Below, piece after piece: positions 9,497-21,106 of a DNA stretch of 64,000 bases. Below the pieces are notes generated by a model. That model had not been told where the DNA came from, did not search any database, and was given only the letters and a program-made list of their open reading frames with translations. The position numbers were made by a program, and so were the translations under genes. Location of the stretch: the NCBI GenBank assembly GCA_022559845.1, contig CM040128.1, positions 79,299,247 to 79,363,246 of the forward strand, given 5' to 3'. This DNA is from Amorphophallus konjac (Eukaryota > Streptophyta > Magnoliopsida > Alismatales > Araceae). Positions within the stretch are counted from its first letter, which is position 1. Each line of letters starts with the position of its first letter.

Positions 9497-12400
9497 ATGA
9501 CTGCTTCTCATCTCTTCCATTCCCATTTCTTATTTCCTATCCCTATTCCCATGGCGGGCCCTAGCAAACGACAGCGGGTCATGGCCCCCGACGTCGTCGA
9601 CCTAGACGGAGAAGGACAACCCACCGGCGAGGAACTCCCTTCCGCGGCGGCCAAAGACGCTCCACCGGTGGTGGAGCACGGCTGAGAAGAAGAAAACGCT
9701 GAAGAAGGAGGAGGACAAGGGGATGAAGGAGAAGAAGACGGTGGAGAAGACAATGACGAAGGCGAAGAAGAAGACGAAGAGGGGGACGACGAAGACGACG
9801 AAGATGACGACGGGGACGACGAAGATGACGACGGGGACGATGAAGAAGAAGAAGCAGTAGCAGCAGTTCCCCATCCTTGCCGACCACTGTGAGGAGGCTT
9901 AATGGCACCGGAGCGGAGCAAGGTAGGCCCCCCTACCCTAGCCATTCATTTATTTTTTCATTTGTTTCTATTTTTTTTTCAATTTTCATAGCTACCGGGA
10001 AGGGGGAACGATGAACCAGAAAAACCAAAAAAATGACGCCCCTTAAGGCATCGTCAATTCAAATGGCGACCTAAGGAAGGTCGTCAATTCATTTTATTTT
10101 TATTTTCTAAAAAATAGATAATAACGAAATAGCGCCCTATTCCATGTCGTTATTTGAAAAACCCATATTTATTTATCATTTCCGTTCATCACATCAACTG
10201 CCATTTTTTTATATATATGCTTTCTCCCTTTTTTATATAGAATAAAGACCGTCGGGACAGAAAAACCCTTGGAAAATAGCGCCCCCCACAGGGGCGTCAA
10301 TTCAATAAATAACGGCCACTAGGTGGTCGTCAAATTTTATTTTATCATGACTAAAATTTTTGACACATAATTACCCTTTGAAATAACGCCCCCAACAGGG
10401 GCGTCAATTCAACAAATAACGGCCAGTGAGTGGTCGTTAATTAAAACAGTTGAAGAGATTAAACAGCACATGAATTTCCTTTCTTTTTAGCATATGTATT
10501 TATATGTTCTATCTGTTTGGCAGGGCTTGATGCGGACTCAGATCTCATGGGTCCAAGTCCGGGCATCTTATTATGGGTTACCAGACTTCCAGAGAGCTAG
10601 GGTAGAGGCAATGGGGTTCGACCCTTTTTTTAGCATTGAGCCCATACGTCCCGACCTACCCTTGATCCAGGTTTTGAGAGAGAGGTGGGATAGGACCAGT
10701 CGGGCATTTCTGATGCCCTGGGGGTACATGGTGCCGAGTCTGGAGGATATTGCCTGGATCACCGGGTTGAGGGTAGATGGGGAGGCAGTCAGTGGAGTGA
10801 CCCTTCCAGACTCTGGGGAGTTAGCCCAGAGACTGTTAGGGCTAGAGATGATAGCAGACACCCCTAGGGAGTGTAGGACCATCTTCCGTACAGATCTGAC
10901 CCTAGCCATGGGATTAGGGGATTCTAGACAGAGACCGAGAGAGTCCCTGGAGGAGTTTTCACAGAGGCTGATTGGGAGAGCCCGGGCTGCCTACTGCCAG
11001 GACCCGGCTCAGAGGGAGCGGGTGGATCGAGACTTGAGGAAGTTTTTATTCTTGATGCTCGGGAGGCTATTGCTGAGCACGAAGGGGGATATCATCAACT
11101 GCAGGTTCTTAGGCATTCTCGAGGACCTGGAGGGAGTCGGGAGGTACGCGTGGGGAGCCACCCTACTGGCGCACCTGATGGCCGATTTGTCCACGGGGAT
11201 AGGCCGAGAGATGACCGTCAGTGGCTTCTCACCTTTTCTTCAGGTATGCATGTTCTTTTGTTTATTTAAATGCTTATGAATATGATTATGCATATGAATG
11301 TTTACTGATGCAATTGATGGATGCAGGTGTGGAGCCACTTATACATGCCGATGGGTCGTGCCGATCCCCGACCTGGAGACGAGGGGGCGTTCCCACTAGC
11401 ATGACGGTGGTTGCCGCTCATGACTGGAGCACCACAAGCTTACGAGTTGCGTGTTCTGCGGCGGGAGTTCCGTGACTACCCTGCCTCACTGGTACGTGTG
11501 TTAAATATGATGTAATTTCCTTTTTATTTCCTGCTTTATGAAATATGATGATATGATATGATGATATGAATGATATGATGTGATATGATGTGGATGCAGG
11601 TGGTTTGGAGGCCCTACCAGGGGATGACTGAGGAGGGTCAGCCTTGGGTTGTAGCGGGCCGACCTCGCTTTGGGCGTGAGCTTTGGGTTCACTGCCTGAA
11701 CGAGATCGAGCCGCTACGGCTCAGACTGGCGACGAGGACCCTCGGCCTACACCAGGAGTGGGTCGAGGTTGGAGAGCCCCGCGGGATCTGGCGGAAGACC
11801 CGAGGGCGTACGAAGGCGACCGACTGGAGAATCAGGTTCCCAGACCAGTACGCCGACTGGCAGCGTGGCGGGACTCAGGTCACTTCCCAGGCGGTAGACA
11901 GTACAGAGTACTTGCGGCGCTACTGGGAGGTTTACGCCGGCCAACCCCAGATGAGGGTCACAGGGGTATGTATGAATGCATTTTTTTTTCATTTTTCCAA
12001 ATGATATATGTCTATTATGCAACTAATATGATGAATGCAGGATGCCGGGATGTAGCAGCGATGGACATGCAAGTCCATCTTCACAGCTTGGAGGCCCAGC
12101 TCGCAGCCACACGAGCAGACCTGGAGACCTTGTGAGTGCCATTATCTATATGCAAAATGATTCTGATTTATTAATATTTAGCCACTACAATTTAATGAAT
12201 GCAGCGTGCCCAGCAGGGGGCAGTAGCAGGGAGGAGACAGGTGGTGCCTCTAGTTCGAGAGGGCCGAGTGCAGAGGTCACAGCACTAGAGGAGCAGCTTG
12301 CGGGAGCAGTTGCGCGTGCCGAGACGGCGGAGCGCGACCTTGCAGCACGAGTAAGTCAACAAAATTATTTCAAGTGTTTATGGAATTGAATATGCAACTG

Positions 12401-12943
12401 ATAATTGACTGAATGATGCAGGTTGCAGAGCTGCAGGACGTACTCACTCAGGCTGCTCTAGCCGGCACCGAGCTTGCCATCTGCGATTAGCGGGTTGCAT
12501 AGCTTGAGGAGGTGTTGGGGCAGCGAGAGGAGCTGCCTCGGGACACGACCGAGTTGAGGATCCTCCTCGAGGTGGAGCGAAGGGAGCGCACCCTAGAGTG
12601 GGAGGAGCATAGGGCCGAGCGGACCCGCGATAGAGAGGAGCAGATGGAATGAGAGCGCGAGCTTGCAGACCTGAGGACGCAACTGGGCATCGTATAGGAG
12701 CGTATATGAGTGACATAGGAGCGCCTCCAAAGAGGATGGAAGCGGGCGCAAGCTGCGGGGCACTCCAGCGCCTTTGCTAGCACGACCTACTTGGCGGGTT
12801 CCTCGACAAGACAGAGGAATGAGGTAGAGGAGCAGGCTCGAGCTTCTGCTGCTTCTCGGGGGTCCATGCCTCCTCCACGAACTCGTCGCCAGGACGAGGG
12901 AGAGGTAGAGAGTAGGAGAGAGGAGGGCGGAGGTGAGAGCTAG
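9497..12943 (+). pseudogene. PMD-2: second plant mobile domain gene, multi-exon, with coiled-coil tail
   Basis: The first exon (ATG at 9497 or 9551, after a pyrimidine-rich leader) codes a basic segment and a very acidic Asp/Glu run (about 9686-9860), broken by TGA at 9683. The main PMD exon (about 10523-11243) shows ERWDRTSRAFLMPWGYMVPS, LEDIAWITGLRVDG and GRYAWGATLLAHLMADLS. Further exons lie at 11337-11491, 11600-11965, 12041-12131, about 12204-12350 and 12422-12943, with GT...TGCAG borders. The last three encode Ala/Glu/Arg-rich heptad-like coiled coil. Stops (for instance a TGA after GAFPLA, probably from CGA) and a frame slip after exon 4 make it a pseudogene. It is a different PMD subtype from PMD-1, so tandem duplication of one gene is unlikely. 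Confidence 0.75.
10025..10450 (+). repeat. GACGCC-type hairpin array 4, inside the first intron of PMD-2
   Basis: The best-formed dyads of the window are here. They include AACGCCCCCAACAGGGGCGT (10385-10404), AGCGCCCCCCACAGGGGCGT (10279-10298) and ACGGCCACTAGGTGGTCGT near 10312. Arms reach 7-8 bp with loops of 2-6 nt. Being intronic on the plus strand, they would be transcribed in both directions. Confidence 0.85.
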
Positions 12944-14477
12944 AGAGAGACACTTGTACTCCTCCACCTGCATGCTTTGTACTCAGATATTTATTTACAT
13001 GTATGAGATTTTGATGTTACCTGAGTTGTCGTCTTGAGCACGTGTGTACTTATTTTCCTTTCCTTCTTTCTTTTCCCTGTGCCTGTAGTTCACACTTAAA
13101 CAAACAGATTAATTCATCTGTTCGGCTTGGCTCCTTGCTCAAAAAGCAAGGGGTTGTCACTATTTTGACCTTGATGACGGGTCAAGAGGCCAAGCCTTTA
13201 ATTAATTAAGGGAAATAACGAAGATATAGGAAGATGCAACATGCAAACAAGCAAATGTAAACTTGAAATAAAAGAATATCCACACAAGAATGCAACCAAG
13301 CAAATGACATGGCAAAAGGAAGAGCAGTGGACTTCTTCAAGAAATTCCTCTTCTTTTTATTTTTTCTTCTTTTCTTTTTTTTCTTTCGTTTTCTTTTAAA
13401 TGACAACTCCACAAAAAGTCTTTAATTATAGAATTGACGCCCACACGCACGGGCGTTGATTGGAAAACCATTTTTTCTTCTATTTTTCTCTTCAAAATGA
13501 CGACATGCACAACGCCGCGAATCAAATAAATGACGCCCTCTCACGCGGGCGTGAATTGAAAAATCATATTTATTATTATTATTATTTACTTATTTTGAAA
13601 ATGACGACATGTTGACTGACGCTAATTATGAAAATGACGCCCCCTCATGAAGGCGTTAATTAAAAAAACATTTTTTATGAGACTTAACATGGCACAAAAA
13701 GGTCTTGAAACCTTACACAATCACCATCTTAAATTCATTAACCATTTTTAAATGATTTAACAAAGGGTCAACGTGCTTAATGACTTGTGTTTTTACTCAT
13801 ATCCTCTTGCGGCCCATCCTTCTTAGTCGGTCTTTGCCATCCCTTGAGCTTATAACATACCATAAAGGGGGGAATGAAGAACAAATTAAGGAAGCTCACG
13901 AGAGGTTTCGAAGAACTAGGAAGCTTCCCTCCCTTACCCTAGTGCCTGTTGGGGTTCGGTCTTTGGCTTAGAAAAATTTTTGTTGCCTTTTTGCCCTTAT
14001 TCATGCATGCTTACGACCAGGATTTTCCCTGCGGGGACTTTGCCCTCTTGTCATACTTTTCTTTGGTAACTTTGCACTTCTTTTCTTTTAAACAAATAAA
14101 AACCTAATTGTATTTGGGCTTTGCAGCGTTATTCCCTTTTGGGCCCTGAGTTCCACCTACTAGCGCGGCGGGTAGGTTTGGTTAGCATTCCCTGACTCGT
14201 ACTCCCTCTCGGGAACCGAAGAGAAGAGAATAGGTAAAGTTTTTACACTCTTAGTTAGGCTCTGACTTTCCTCAAATTTTGAACCGCTTGAGTTTAAGAG
14301 CAAAACGTGTAGTGTGTGCAGGTATTGACCCCAAGTTAAATCGTCAAGACTAAAGAATGAATTAGGGATTTTGATTTTTCAGGTTCCATGACCTATGCAC
14401 CATGCCAGCCTGCAACTTTCATTTTTTCAATTTTCTTCATTTTTCAATTTTCTCTCTCTTTTTTTATTTTTAAAGAC
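12944..14477 (-). other. Non-coding 3' region of B between PMD-2 and integrase
   Basis: No gene is visible. The stretch contains dyad array 5 and, around 13990-14230, text-like blocks (GACCAGGATTTTCCCTGCGG and similar). These resemble the spacers in the G/F region (58690-58970 and 59855-60070) in style only. Confidence 0.55.
13405..13672 (+). repeat. GACGCC-type hairpin array 5
   Basis: The dyads include TTGACGCCCACACGCACGGG followed by CGTTGATT near 13433, and TGACGCCCTCTCACGCGGGC followed by GTGAATT near 13530. They are separated by T-rich spacers. Confidence 0.8.
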
Positions 14478-15450
14478 TTAAGGGTAGTATTTCTTAAGGT
14501 ACAATCCATTCCAAGGGTGAGTCAGTTCTTCCCCTTCGGCGTTAACCAGTTTGTAAGCATTGCCAGGATAAACTTCTTTTATTACATAGGGCCCTTCCCA
14601 ATTCGGTTGGAGTTTTGAACGAGGTCCTCCTGGTTTTACAAAAATTCTTTTGATTACCATTTCACCGACTTTAAATTTTCTCTCAATTACTTTCTTTTGA
14701 TAAAAACGTGAAAACCTATTTTGGTAAACGCGCGCATGCTCGACGGCGGCCAGACATTTCTCATCCAGGAGTTCCAACTGAGCAAGGAGAGATTCACGGC
14801 GTTCATCAATAGAGAACTCCTTGTCCAACTGTACCCTAAGAGAAGGAATAAGAATCTCATAAGGGACTACCGTCTCCATTCCATAAGTGAGGGCGAAAGG
14901 GGTTTGCCCAGTAGGAGTACGAATGGAAGTGCGGTAGGCCCAAAGAGCTTCAACCAACTTTTCTGGTCAATCCGTAAATTTATTAGCCTCACACGTTTTC
15001 TTAATGATTTTGATCAAAGTTTCATTTGTTGCCTCTGCTTGTCCATTGTCCTGCGGATAATAAGGAGATGAATGATGCAATGCAATGTTATACCTGTTGC
15101 AAAGGTCCTGAAGCTCCTGAGAGATGAATTGCGGCCCATTGTCGGTGATGATGATACTTGAGATGCCGAATCTTGCAATGATATTCTTCATTATGAACTT
15201 GCAGACGGTTGATACTTTAATTTTTACGTACGCTTCTGCTTCCGCCCACTTGGTGAAGTACTCTGTGGCCGTGAGTATAAATGATTTCGATTTTGTGAGG
15301 AGGTTTGAATCACCAAGAGGTCCGATGATATCAAAAGCCTACATGGAGAAAGGCCATGGGGAGGACATAGGATGGAGTGAAGAAGCAGGAGAATGAATTT
15401 TATCGGCGTGTAGTTGGCACTTAACACACCTTCGAACATAAATAGAGCAA
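14478..15450 (-). pseudogene. int: Element B integrase (core and C-terminal parts)
   Basis: This integrates the cDNA copy. The zinc-binding and N-terminal end lies just upstream (about 15330-15560) with HSRVCDGHVN and CVKCQLHADKIH. The core shows ITDNGPQFISQELQDLC and SSPYYPQDNGQAEATNETL, with catalytic D and E in place. The C-terminal part ends WEGPYVIKEVYPGNAYKL and stops at 14478. Two in-frame stops break it. A TAG follows SPWPFSM near 15339 and a TGA follows KFTD near 14967; both sit where related proteins have Trp, so TGG changed to a stop. No chromodomain is present, as expected for Tat. Confidence 0.88.
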
Positions 15451-15559
15451 TCCTCTTCTAGAGTGGGCCAATAGAAGCCTAATCTAAGGATTTTCTTAGT
15501 TAGGATCTGGCTATTGACATGACCATCACACACTCTTGAATGTTCCTCTTCCACGACCT

Positions 15560-16310
15560 TCCAAGATTCATCATCGTCGAGGCATCTAAGCAAAACTCCA
15601 ATGAGACCTCTTCTATAGAGCATACCTCCAACCAAGGTGTATCTTTGGGCAACTCTTCTAATGACTTTCTTCTCTTCAGCCATGGCCTCTTCAGGATAGG
15701 ATTGATTTTGACAATACTTGGCGATCTCATAATACCACTGCTTTTCTTCATCATCCATCTCTTCCTCTAGATCTAACAACATGATCTCCTTGTTTTCAAT
15801 GATTCCACCTTCCTTAAACTTCTTGAGCACCTCCTCCTTAATACTAAGGAATGCTGGATCTTTAATAGCAGGAGTGAGACGCTTGTGAACAATGATTGAA
15901 TGGAAGTCCCTTTCAGGAAGGAAAACCAAAGAGGAAGTGAGAGAAGCGAGAGCGTCAGCTAGAATGTTCTGATCTCGAGGAACATGGACGAAGATTAGTT
16001 TAGTAAAAAGCTTGGTGTAAGCGGAAGCCAGTTCTTGGTAGGGTTTAAGTTTAGGATTGAATGTGCGACATTTGGTGAGCACTTGGTGAAGAATAAGCTG
16101 ACTATCACCTACAATCCGCAGTTGGGTAACACCGAATTGATGAGCGGCCTGTAGTCTGGCCAGAAGAGCCTCATATTCAGCTATGTTATTTGTAATTGGA
16201 AATGCAAGCTGAGAGGCAAGCGGAATAGTGATACCCTCAGGTGATAGGAGAACAATGCCAATCCCCTTTCCTTGTGAATTCCGAGCTCCATCAAAATGCA
16301 ACGTCCACAT
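15560..16310 (-). pseudogene. Element B second (archaeal-type) RNase H and linker to integrase
   Basis: Starting WTLHFDGARNSQGKGIGIVL, this is a full second RNase H. The pattern is D in HFDGA, E in NIAEYEALLA, D in RIVGDSQLILHQV and D in NILADALASL. Tat elements are known to carry this extra archaeal-like RNase H after the normal one. The domain is open from 16310 to the integrase zinc region without a stop. Between it and the first RNase H are two stops (near 16485 and 16321). Confidence 0.88.
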
Positions 16311-16484
16311 CGAATCAGACTAATTGACGGACATTAGTTCCTCATCTGGAAACTCCAAGTGAATAGGGTCGAATCTAGGGAGAGGGTGATGAGCAAGATG
16401 TTCTGCTATGGCATAGCCTTTAATTACTTTTTGCTGAATGTAGATGATATCAAACTGAGAAAGAAAGTTTTGCCATCGTGCTAA

Positions 16485-16682
16485 TCAGTCAGTGAGGATA
16501 GATTTTTCAAGGAGAAACTTGATAGGATTCATGTGAGCAATAAGATGAACCTCATGAGCTAAGAAATAATGCTTCAATTTCTGCACTACCCAGACTAAAG
16601 CAGCACAAGTCTTCTCTATGGCTGAGTACTTCTGCTCACAGGGGTTGAGAAGCTTAGAAAAGTTGTAGGCTGCCTCTCTTTT
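16485..16682 (-). pseudogene. Element B first RNase H, C-terminal half
   Basis: The sequence KREAAYNFSKLLNPCEQKYS and AALVWVVQKLKHYFLAHEV is the second half of the RNase H that follows RT. It is cut at 16682 by chromovirus E2. Its first half is at 32648-32800. Leaving out E2 and one CTTTT copy puts both halves in the same frame, so the insertion itself is the only break at this point. Confidence 0.9.
16678..16682 (+). repeat. Target-site duplication of E2, left copy (CTTTT)
   Basis: CTTTT directly precedes the TGATG end of E2 and is repeated at 32648-32652 after its CATCA end. A 5-bp duplication is the norm for Ty3/gypsy. Confidence 0.92.
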
Positions 16683-19053
16683 TGATGTGGAACAGCCCAA
16701 AGATGCAAATGAATGAATTGTTGAACCTAGGACTTAGATTCGTAAGCATACAAGCACTTTCAACGGACTCACGTTAGCGGCTCACTCGCACGGCTCATAC
16801 GATCACCCGGTGGTGCCGGGGGATGATGGCGAGGGTCCGAGGTGGGACCCAAATATTGAAAGGACTAGGTTGGCTTAGGCTGACCCCTAAGGGTCTGGGA
16901 ATTCCCAAATTCGTGGGCAGCCAGCACGCCGGGGCGTGGGGTTGGGTGGCTCTCACTCACAATCCGCGGCGGGCGCACTAATGAACAATTACGGGTCTGA
17001 ACACTCCCTCACCGACCGATGGGCATAAGAGACAATACTAAACTAGCAAAGCATGGAATAGCAAGGTAGGTACCAGTCACTCACCTGATTAGTGTGAAGA
17101 CATAGATCCCGGCCGAAAGACGAGGACGAACGGGGAGGCGTGGGTACGCACCCGCACGCCCCGTCGATGCCGCTTAACCTGAAAATATATAACGTACAAC
17201 ATTACTCCTCATGCAGGAGGGTGGGACAAGGGATTGGAGATAATGTGTTACAGTCAAACACTACCTCCACGTAGGGAGGGGCTGTAAGTCGTCCAGGTGG
17301 GGTTGGGAAAACTAAGAGAGAAAACCGATTCACCGAGCTTTGCCGGTTCTGCCAGCTTCAGGAACAGCTTGACATGTTGTTGATGATGGCGCCACCACGG
17401 GCTCAGCCGAGCTCAAAATTAGTCGAAACTGGTGCCAAAACTTTCTACACTGACCCAGGATGACGCCTGAATTTTGGGTGAATTTCGTGATGTCGTTGCT
17501 GGCCGGGGCAGAGTCTGGAACCGGACTGATTTGTTCTGTCTCTGTCTGGTGCAGAACCAATGAGGTCTGTTGCAGAAGATGCCACGAACTCTACCGAACT
17601 CCGATTGAGACTAAATTGGTGTTGACGCGACCGTAGCTGGAACAGCTTCGAGCAGGAACTGACTAGACTCTAAAAGGAGGTCGGAGAAGAAACTTCTGAT
17701 CAGAAGACTGGGTGGTAGTCCAACCTGGAACAGCAGGGAGCAGCCTGCGCACTTTGACGTGAATAATTGGAACTGAGGGCTCGGGTGGGCGATTGACTTC
17801 CTTATTCTTGGTACTGAAAGAGGACTGGTCGTAGTTCCTTCCCTCTGAAGATGGCGCCCAGATCTTTTCCGAGCTGGTCGTGGTAGCCTCTGATCTCAGC
17901 CTCAGGTCACGAGCCGGAGTTGGGAAGCACAGTCCGGCGAGATCGGCTCCTCCGATCAGCTCCGAGCTTGGATGGATGCCGGACCACCACCGTTGGAAAG
18001 CTGACTCGATGAAGTTTCCTCCGATGTATGATATGTCACCAGAAGCTCCCGGGTGATGACGTGGTGCTCTCTGCAACCTGCTGCTACTCTGCTGCCTACA
18101 ACCCGGGACTGGATCTGAAAATGAAAGAGGATATGGGTGAAGGGGTGGTGAAGGTGTTGCTGGGGATTGGGGTGGCTGAAGGCTGTGGGGAGGGGAGGGG
18201 GTCGATGGAGGGCTGTTGGGTGGCTGGAGAATCAAGGGGGGTGAGTGGGTGAAGGGAGCTGGAGCTGGCTGGAGTGGGTAGGGGAAGGGAGAGGGCTGCA
18301 CAAGGTAAGCAATGGAGAGGAAAGGGAGAGGGCGAACTTGGGCTGGGTATGGGGGCTGGTTTGGGAGACCAAAGCCTGGTATGGGGGTTGTGATTTGGAA
18401 GGGAGATTCAAATTTGGCCTTGGGAGAAACTCCTTCAGCCTTGGGGAGGTATGGAGGTGCTTAGGGAAGTGGATGGGGTAGTTGGTGGTTGGGTGGTGGG
18501 GTTTGGATTGGTGGAGGCTATCTTGGGGTTGGGGTGGAGTTATTGGGGTAGTGGGTGGTTGGGGAGGTCCTTGAATGAGGGTGGGGGAGTTAGGTGGTAG
18601 GTGGGAGAAGGGGGAGAGAGAGAGGGGTTCGCCCCCTTCCTTGAGGAGAGAGAGAGGGAGAGAGATAATGAGAGAGGAAGAAGAGAGAAATTTGGTAGAG
18701 GAGAGTAAGATTTGGGAGTTGCTTCTATTCAAATTGATTCATCAAAAGTTGAGTACATGAGAAGATGGTGCCTATATATAGGCATCCACTCTTTACATGA
18801 CAAAAGTACCCTTGACAATTAGACAAAAGACCAAGCATATCCTAGACTCAATCCTATGGGCCCATAACTAAGATACTAAGGCCCAAATTTAGCATAACAA
18901 GAGAAATGACTTAAAACAACATGACTCAATAAAAGAAAGTACATAAGATATGACTCAAAGAAAAGGAAAATAACATGTGATCTCATAGACGGGCTTCCTC
19001 AAAATGATGCAGACGATCTGAGCCAAAGAGAGCACTGTGAGATGCCCTCATCA
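16683..19053 (-). repeat. 3' LTR of E2
   Basis: The LTR begins TGATGTGGAAC and ends GCCCTCATCA on the plus strand. It contains a TATATATA box on the minus strand near 18774-18781 and long G-rich (plus strand) tracts at 18120-18600. The end of the pol frame reads through the polypurine tract and 55 bp into this LTR, ending at 18999. Confidence 0.93.
18774..18781 (-). promoter_or_regulatory. TATA box of the E2 LTR (left copy)
   Basis: TATATATA lies inside the dyad TGCCTATATATAGGCA. The copy in the 5' LTR is near 32371. Confidence 0.5.
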
Positions 19054-19541
19054 AATCCCCCGGGGTGGGGAGAACTCGACCCCGTCGAGTATGGGTCCGC
19101 CTGACTGTGGTAGTACTCCAAAATATCCGGGTCCAGGCGGAGCAGGTCTTCCCGGCTCACCCAAGCATCCTCGGTTGGGGGATGGCCCTTCCACCTCACT
19201 AGGTAACGCTGGTATACCCTGTTCCTGGTAATGGTACTCTGCTCATCCAGTATTGCCTCCACTTGCTCACGTCGGCCCCTCAAGCTAGGAGGTAGAGTCA
19301 CACCGTGGGTGTCTCTCTCAAGGGAGGGTAAAGGCTCAAGCTCCTCACTAGGTCCCACCGTGGGGCCCTTGTAGGGTACCAGGTCTACCACGTTGAAGGT
19401 AGGGTGTACCCTAAAACTCTCAGGTAGGTCCAGCTCATAAGCATTACTGCCTAGTCGTCTCAGAATTCGAAAGGGTCCCGACCCTCGTGCCCTCAACTTG
19501 GAGGCAGGCCCCGAAAGGAGCCTTTCCGTCCTCACCATCAC
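18999..19541 (-). pseudogene. E2 integrase C-terminus with chromodomain
   Basis: After the integrase tail (GPFRILRRLGSNAYELDLPE, FRVHPTFNVVDLVPY) comes a chromodomain: VEAILDEQSTITRNRVYQRY, LVRWKGHPPTEDAWVSREDL. Chromodomains steer integration of chromoviruses to heterochromatin. The frame continues through SSPHPGG, which overlaps the polypurine tract, and ends inside the LTR. The link to the integrase core (19541-19587) has two stops. Confidence 0.9.
19054..19070 (-). promoter_or_regulatory. Polypurine tract of E2
   Basis: On the minus strand this reads CCCACCCCGGGGGATT directly before the LTR. E3 has a near-identical tract at 27995-28010. Confidence 0.7.
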
Positions 19542-19586
19542 CGAGTCTCCTACTTAGAACTCGCAGTGGCACCGATGAGGATCTGC

Positions 19587-20390
19587 CTATCTTTTGTAAG
19601 CCTCGTTGCTCTTCCCTATATGCTTGCGGATGTCATCATGCAACTCTTTGATATGCTGTGCAAAGGACTCTGCTGAGACTGACACTCTAGCATGTGGGGG
19701 AAGGGGAATAAGATATGAGGGTTTTCTAGGCCTATAACCATGTACTACCTCAAATGGACTCTTGCCTATGGACCTATTGACAGAATCATTATAGGCAAAC
19801 TCGGCCTGAGATAAGAGGAGATCCCAATTCCCAGGGTGGTCCCCTACAAGACAACGGAGCAAGTTCCCAAGGCTTCGGTTGACGACCTCAGTCTGGCCAT
19901 CTGTTTGAGGATGATAAGCAGTGGAGAATTTGAGGAGATTTTCCAAAATTAACTGGTGAATTTCACATCTCGGTCGGACACAATAGTTTTAGGTAGTCCA
20001 TGGAGTCGGACTACCTCATCAAAGAACAATTGGGCGACCCTAGAAGCATCCGAGGTCTTGGCACATGGGATAAAGTGGGCCATCCTAGAGAACCTGTCAA
20101 CAACGATGAAGATGGAATCATGTTTGCGTAAGGTCCTAGGTAGGCCAAGGATAAAGTCCATGCTCAAATCCTCCCAAGGTCGATCTGGGATGGGTAGGGG
20201 TGTGTAAAGCCCAGTATTTTGCCTCACTTGCTTGGCTGAGACACAAATGCGACATTGTCTCCACAATGTGGGCCACATCCTTCTTGAGACTGGGCCAATG
20301 GAATTGCCTCTCAACTAGCTCTATGATCTTTTGGACCCCAAAGTGACCAGCTAGGCCACCACTATGTAACTCCCAAACTAAGAAGTCCTA
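19587..20390 (-). pseudogene. int: E2 integrase (zinc domain and catalytic core)
   Basis: The zinc region shows HSGGLAGHFG and later C..C residues. The core shows [30 protein letters not shown] and AYHPQTDGQTEVVNRS, supplying the D, D and E of the DDE triad. Between VKFTS and KFSTAYHPQ there is a stop and a shift, with about eight residues lost compared with typical chromoviruses. A further stop after RTSL at 20388 separates it from the RNase H side. Confidence 0.88.
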
Positions 20391-21106
20391 AAGTGAAGTG
20401 CGGGGTATGCATAGCCTAGCTCCCTTGAAAAGATACCCCTCTTGGAGTACGAATCCATCATGTTCCTTGTTAGGCTGAGTGGAGAGGGTGTTGTAGTGAT
20501 TCCCAAAGTCGGGGCAATTTGGATATTCTCCATTGATTCTTTCAAACTCGGTGACTTCCACCTGGATAGTGGAAAGTAAGGCTACCTGCCTACTTAGCGC
20601 ATCGGCGCCGCGGTTCTCACTACCCATCTTTTACTTGAGGACAAAGGTATAGGCTTGAATGTATTCTACCCAACGGGCATGGCGGGCATTGAGCTTTTGT
20701 TGGGTGTTGAGGTACTTCAAGGCCTCGTGGTCCGAGAAGATCACAAACTCCTTAGGTAGGAGATAGTGCCTCCAATGTCGAAGGGATTGAACCACAGCGT
20801 AAAGCTCTTTGTCATATGTGGAGTACTTAGTCTGAGCCTCACAAAGTTTCTCACTAAAATAGGCTACTGGGTGGCCTTCTTGGCTAAGAATGCCTCCAAT
20901 CCCTACCCCGGATGCATCACAAGTGACCTCGAAGACTTTTGAGAAGTCGGGTAGGCAAAGGACCGGGGCTTGGGTCATCTTTTCCTTGAGCTCTAGGAAT
21001 GCTTTGGAGGCTGCCTTAGTCCACACAAAAGTGCCCTTCTTGAGGCAATCCATGATAGGAGCGGTGATAGTGCTAAACCCACGGATGAATCTTCTATAGA
21101 AAGTGG
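20391..21106 (-). pseudogene. E2 RNase H and connecting region
   Basis: RNase H removes the RNA strand after reverse transcription. [38 protein letters not shown] and [19 protein letters not shown] are the classic motifs, with acidic residues D, E and D present. An in-frame TAA at about 20628 separates TFVLK from MGSENRGADALSR, which holds the last acidic residue. A one-base loss near 21106 (EARSFH then ATFYRRF) separates it from RT. Confidence 0.88.

Noticed and set aside
9508..9945. Long Ser-rich minus-strand reading frame
   Set aside because: It is the complement of the acidic Asp/Glu codon run in the first exon of PMD-2 and has no other support.
7350..12943. PMD-1 and PMD-2 as normal host genes
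   Set aside because: They lie between integrase and 3' LTR of element B, are flanked by hairpin arrays identical in type to those in the B LTRs, and carry stops. A captured host origin in the distant past remains possible.
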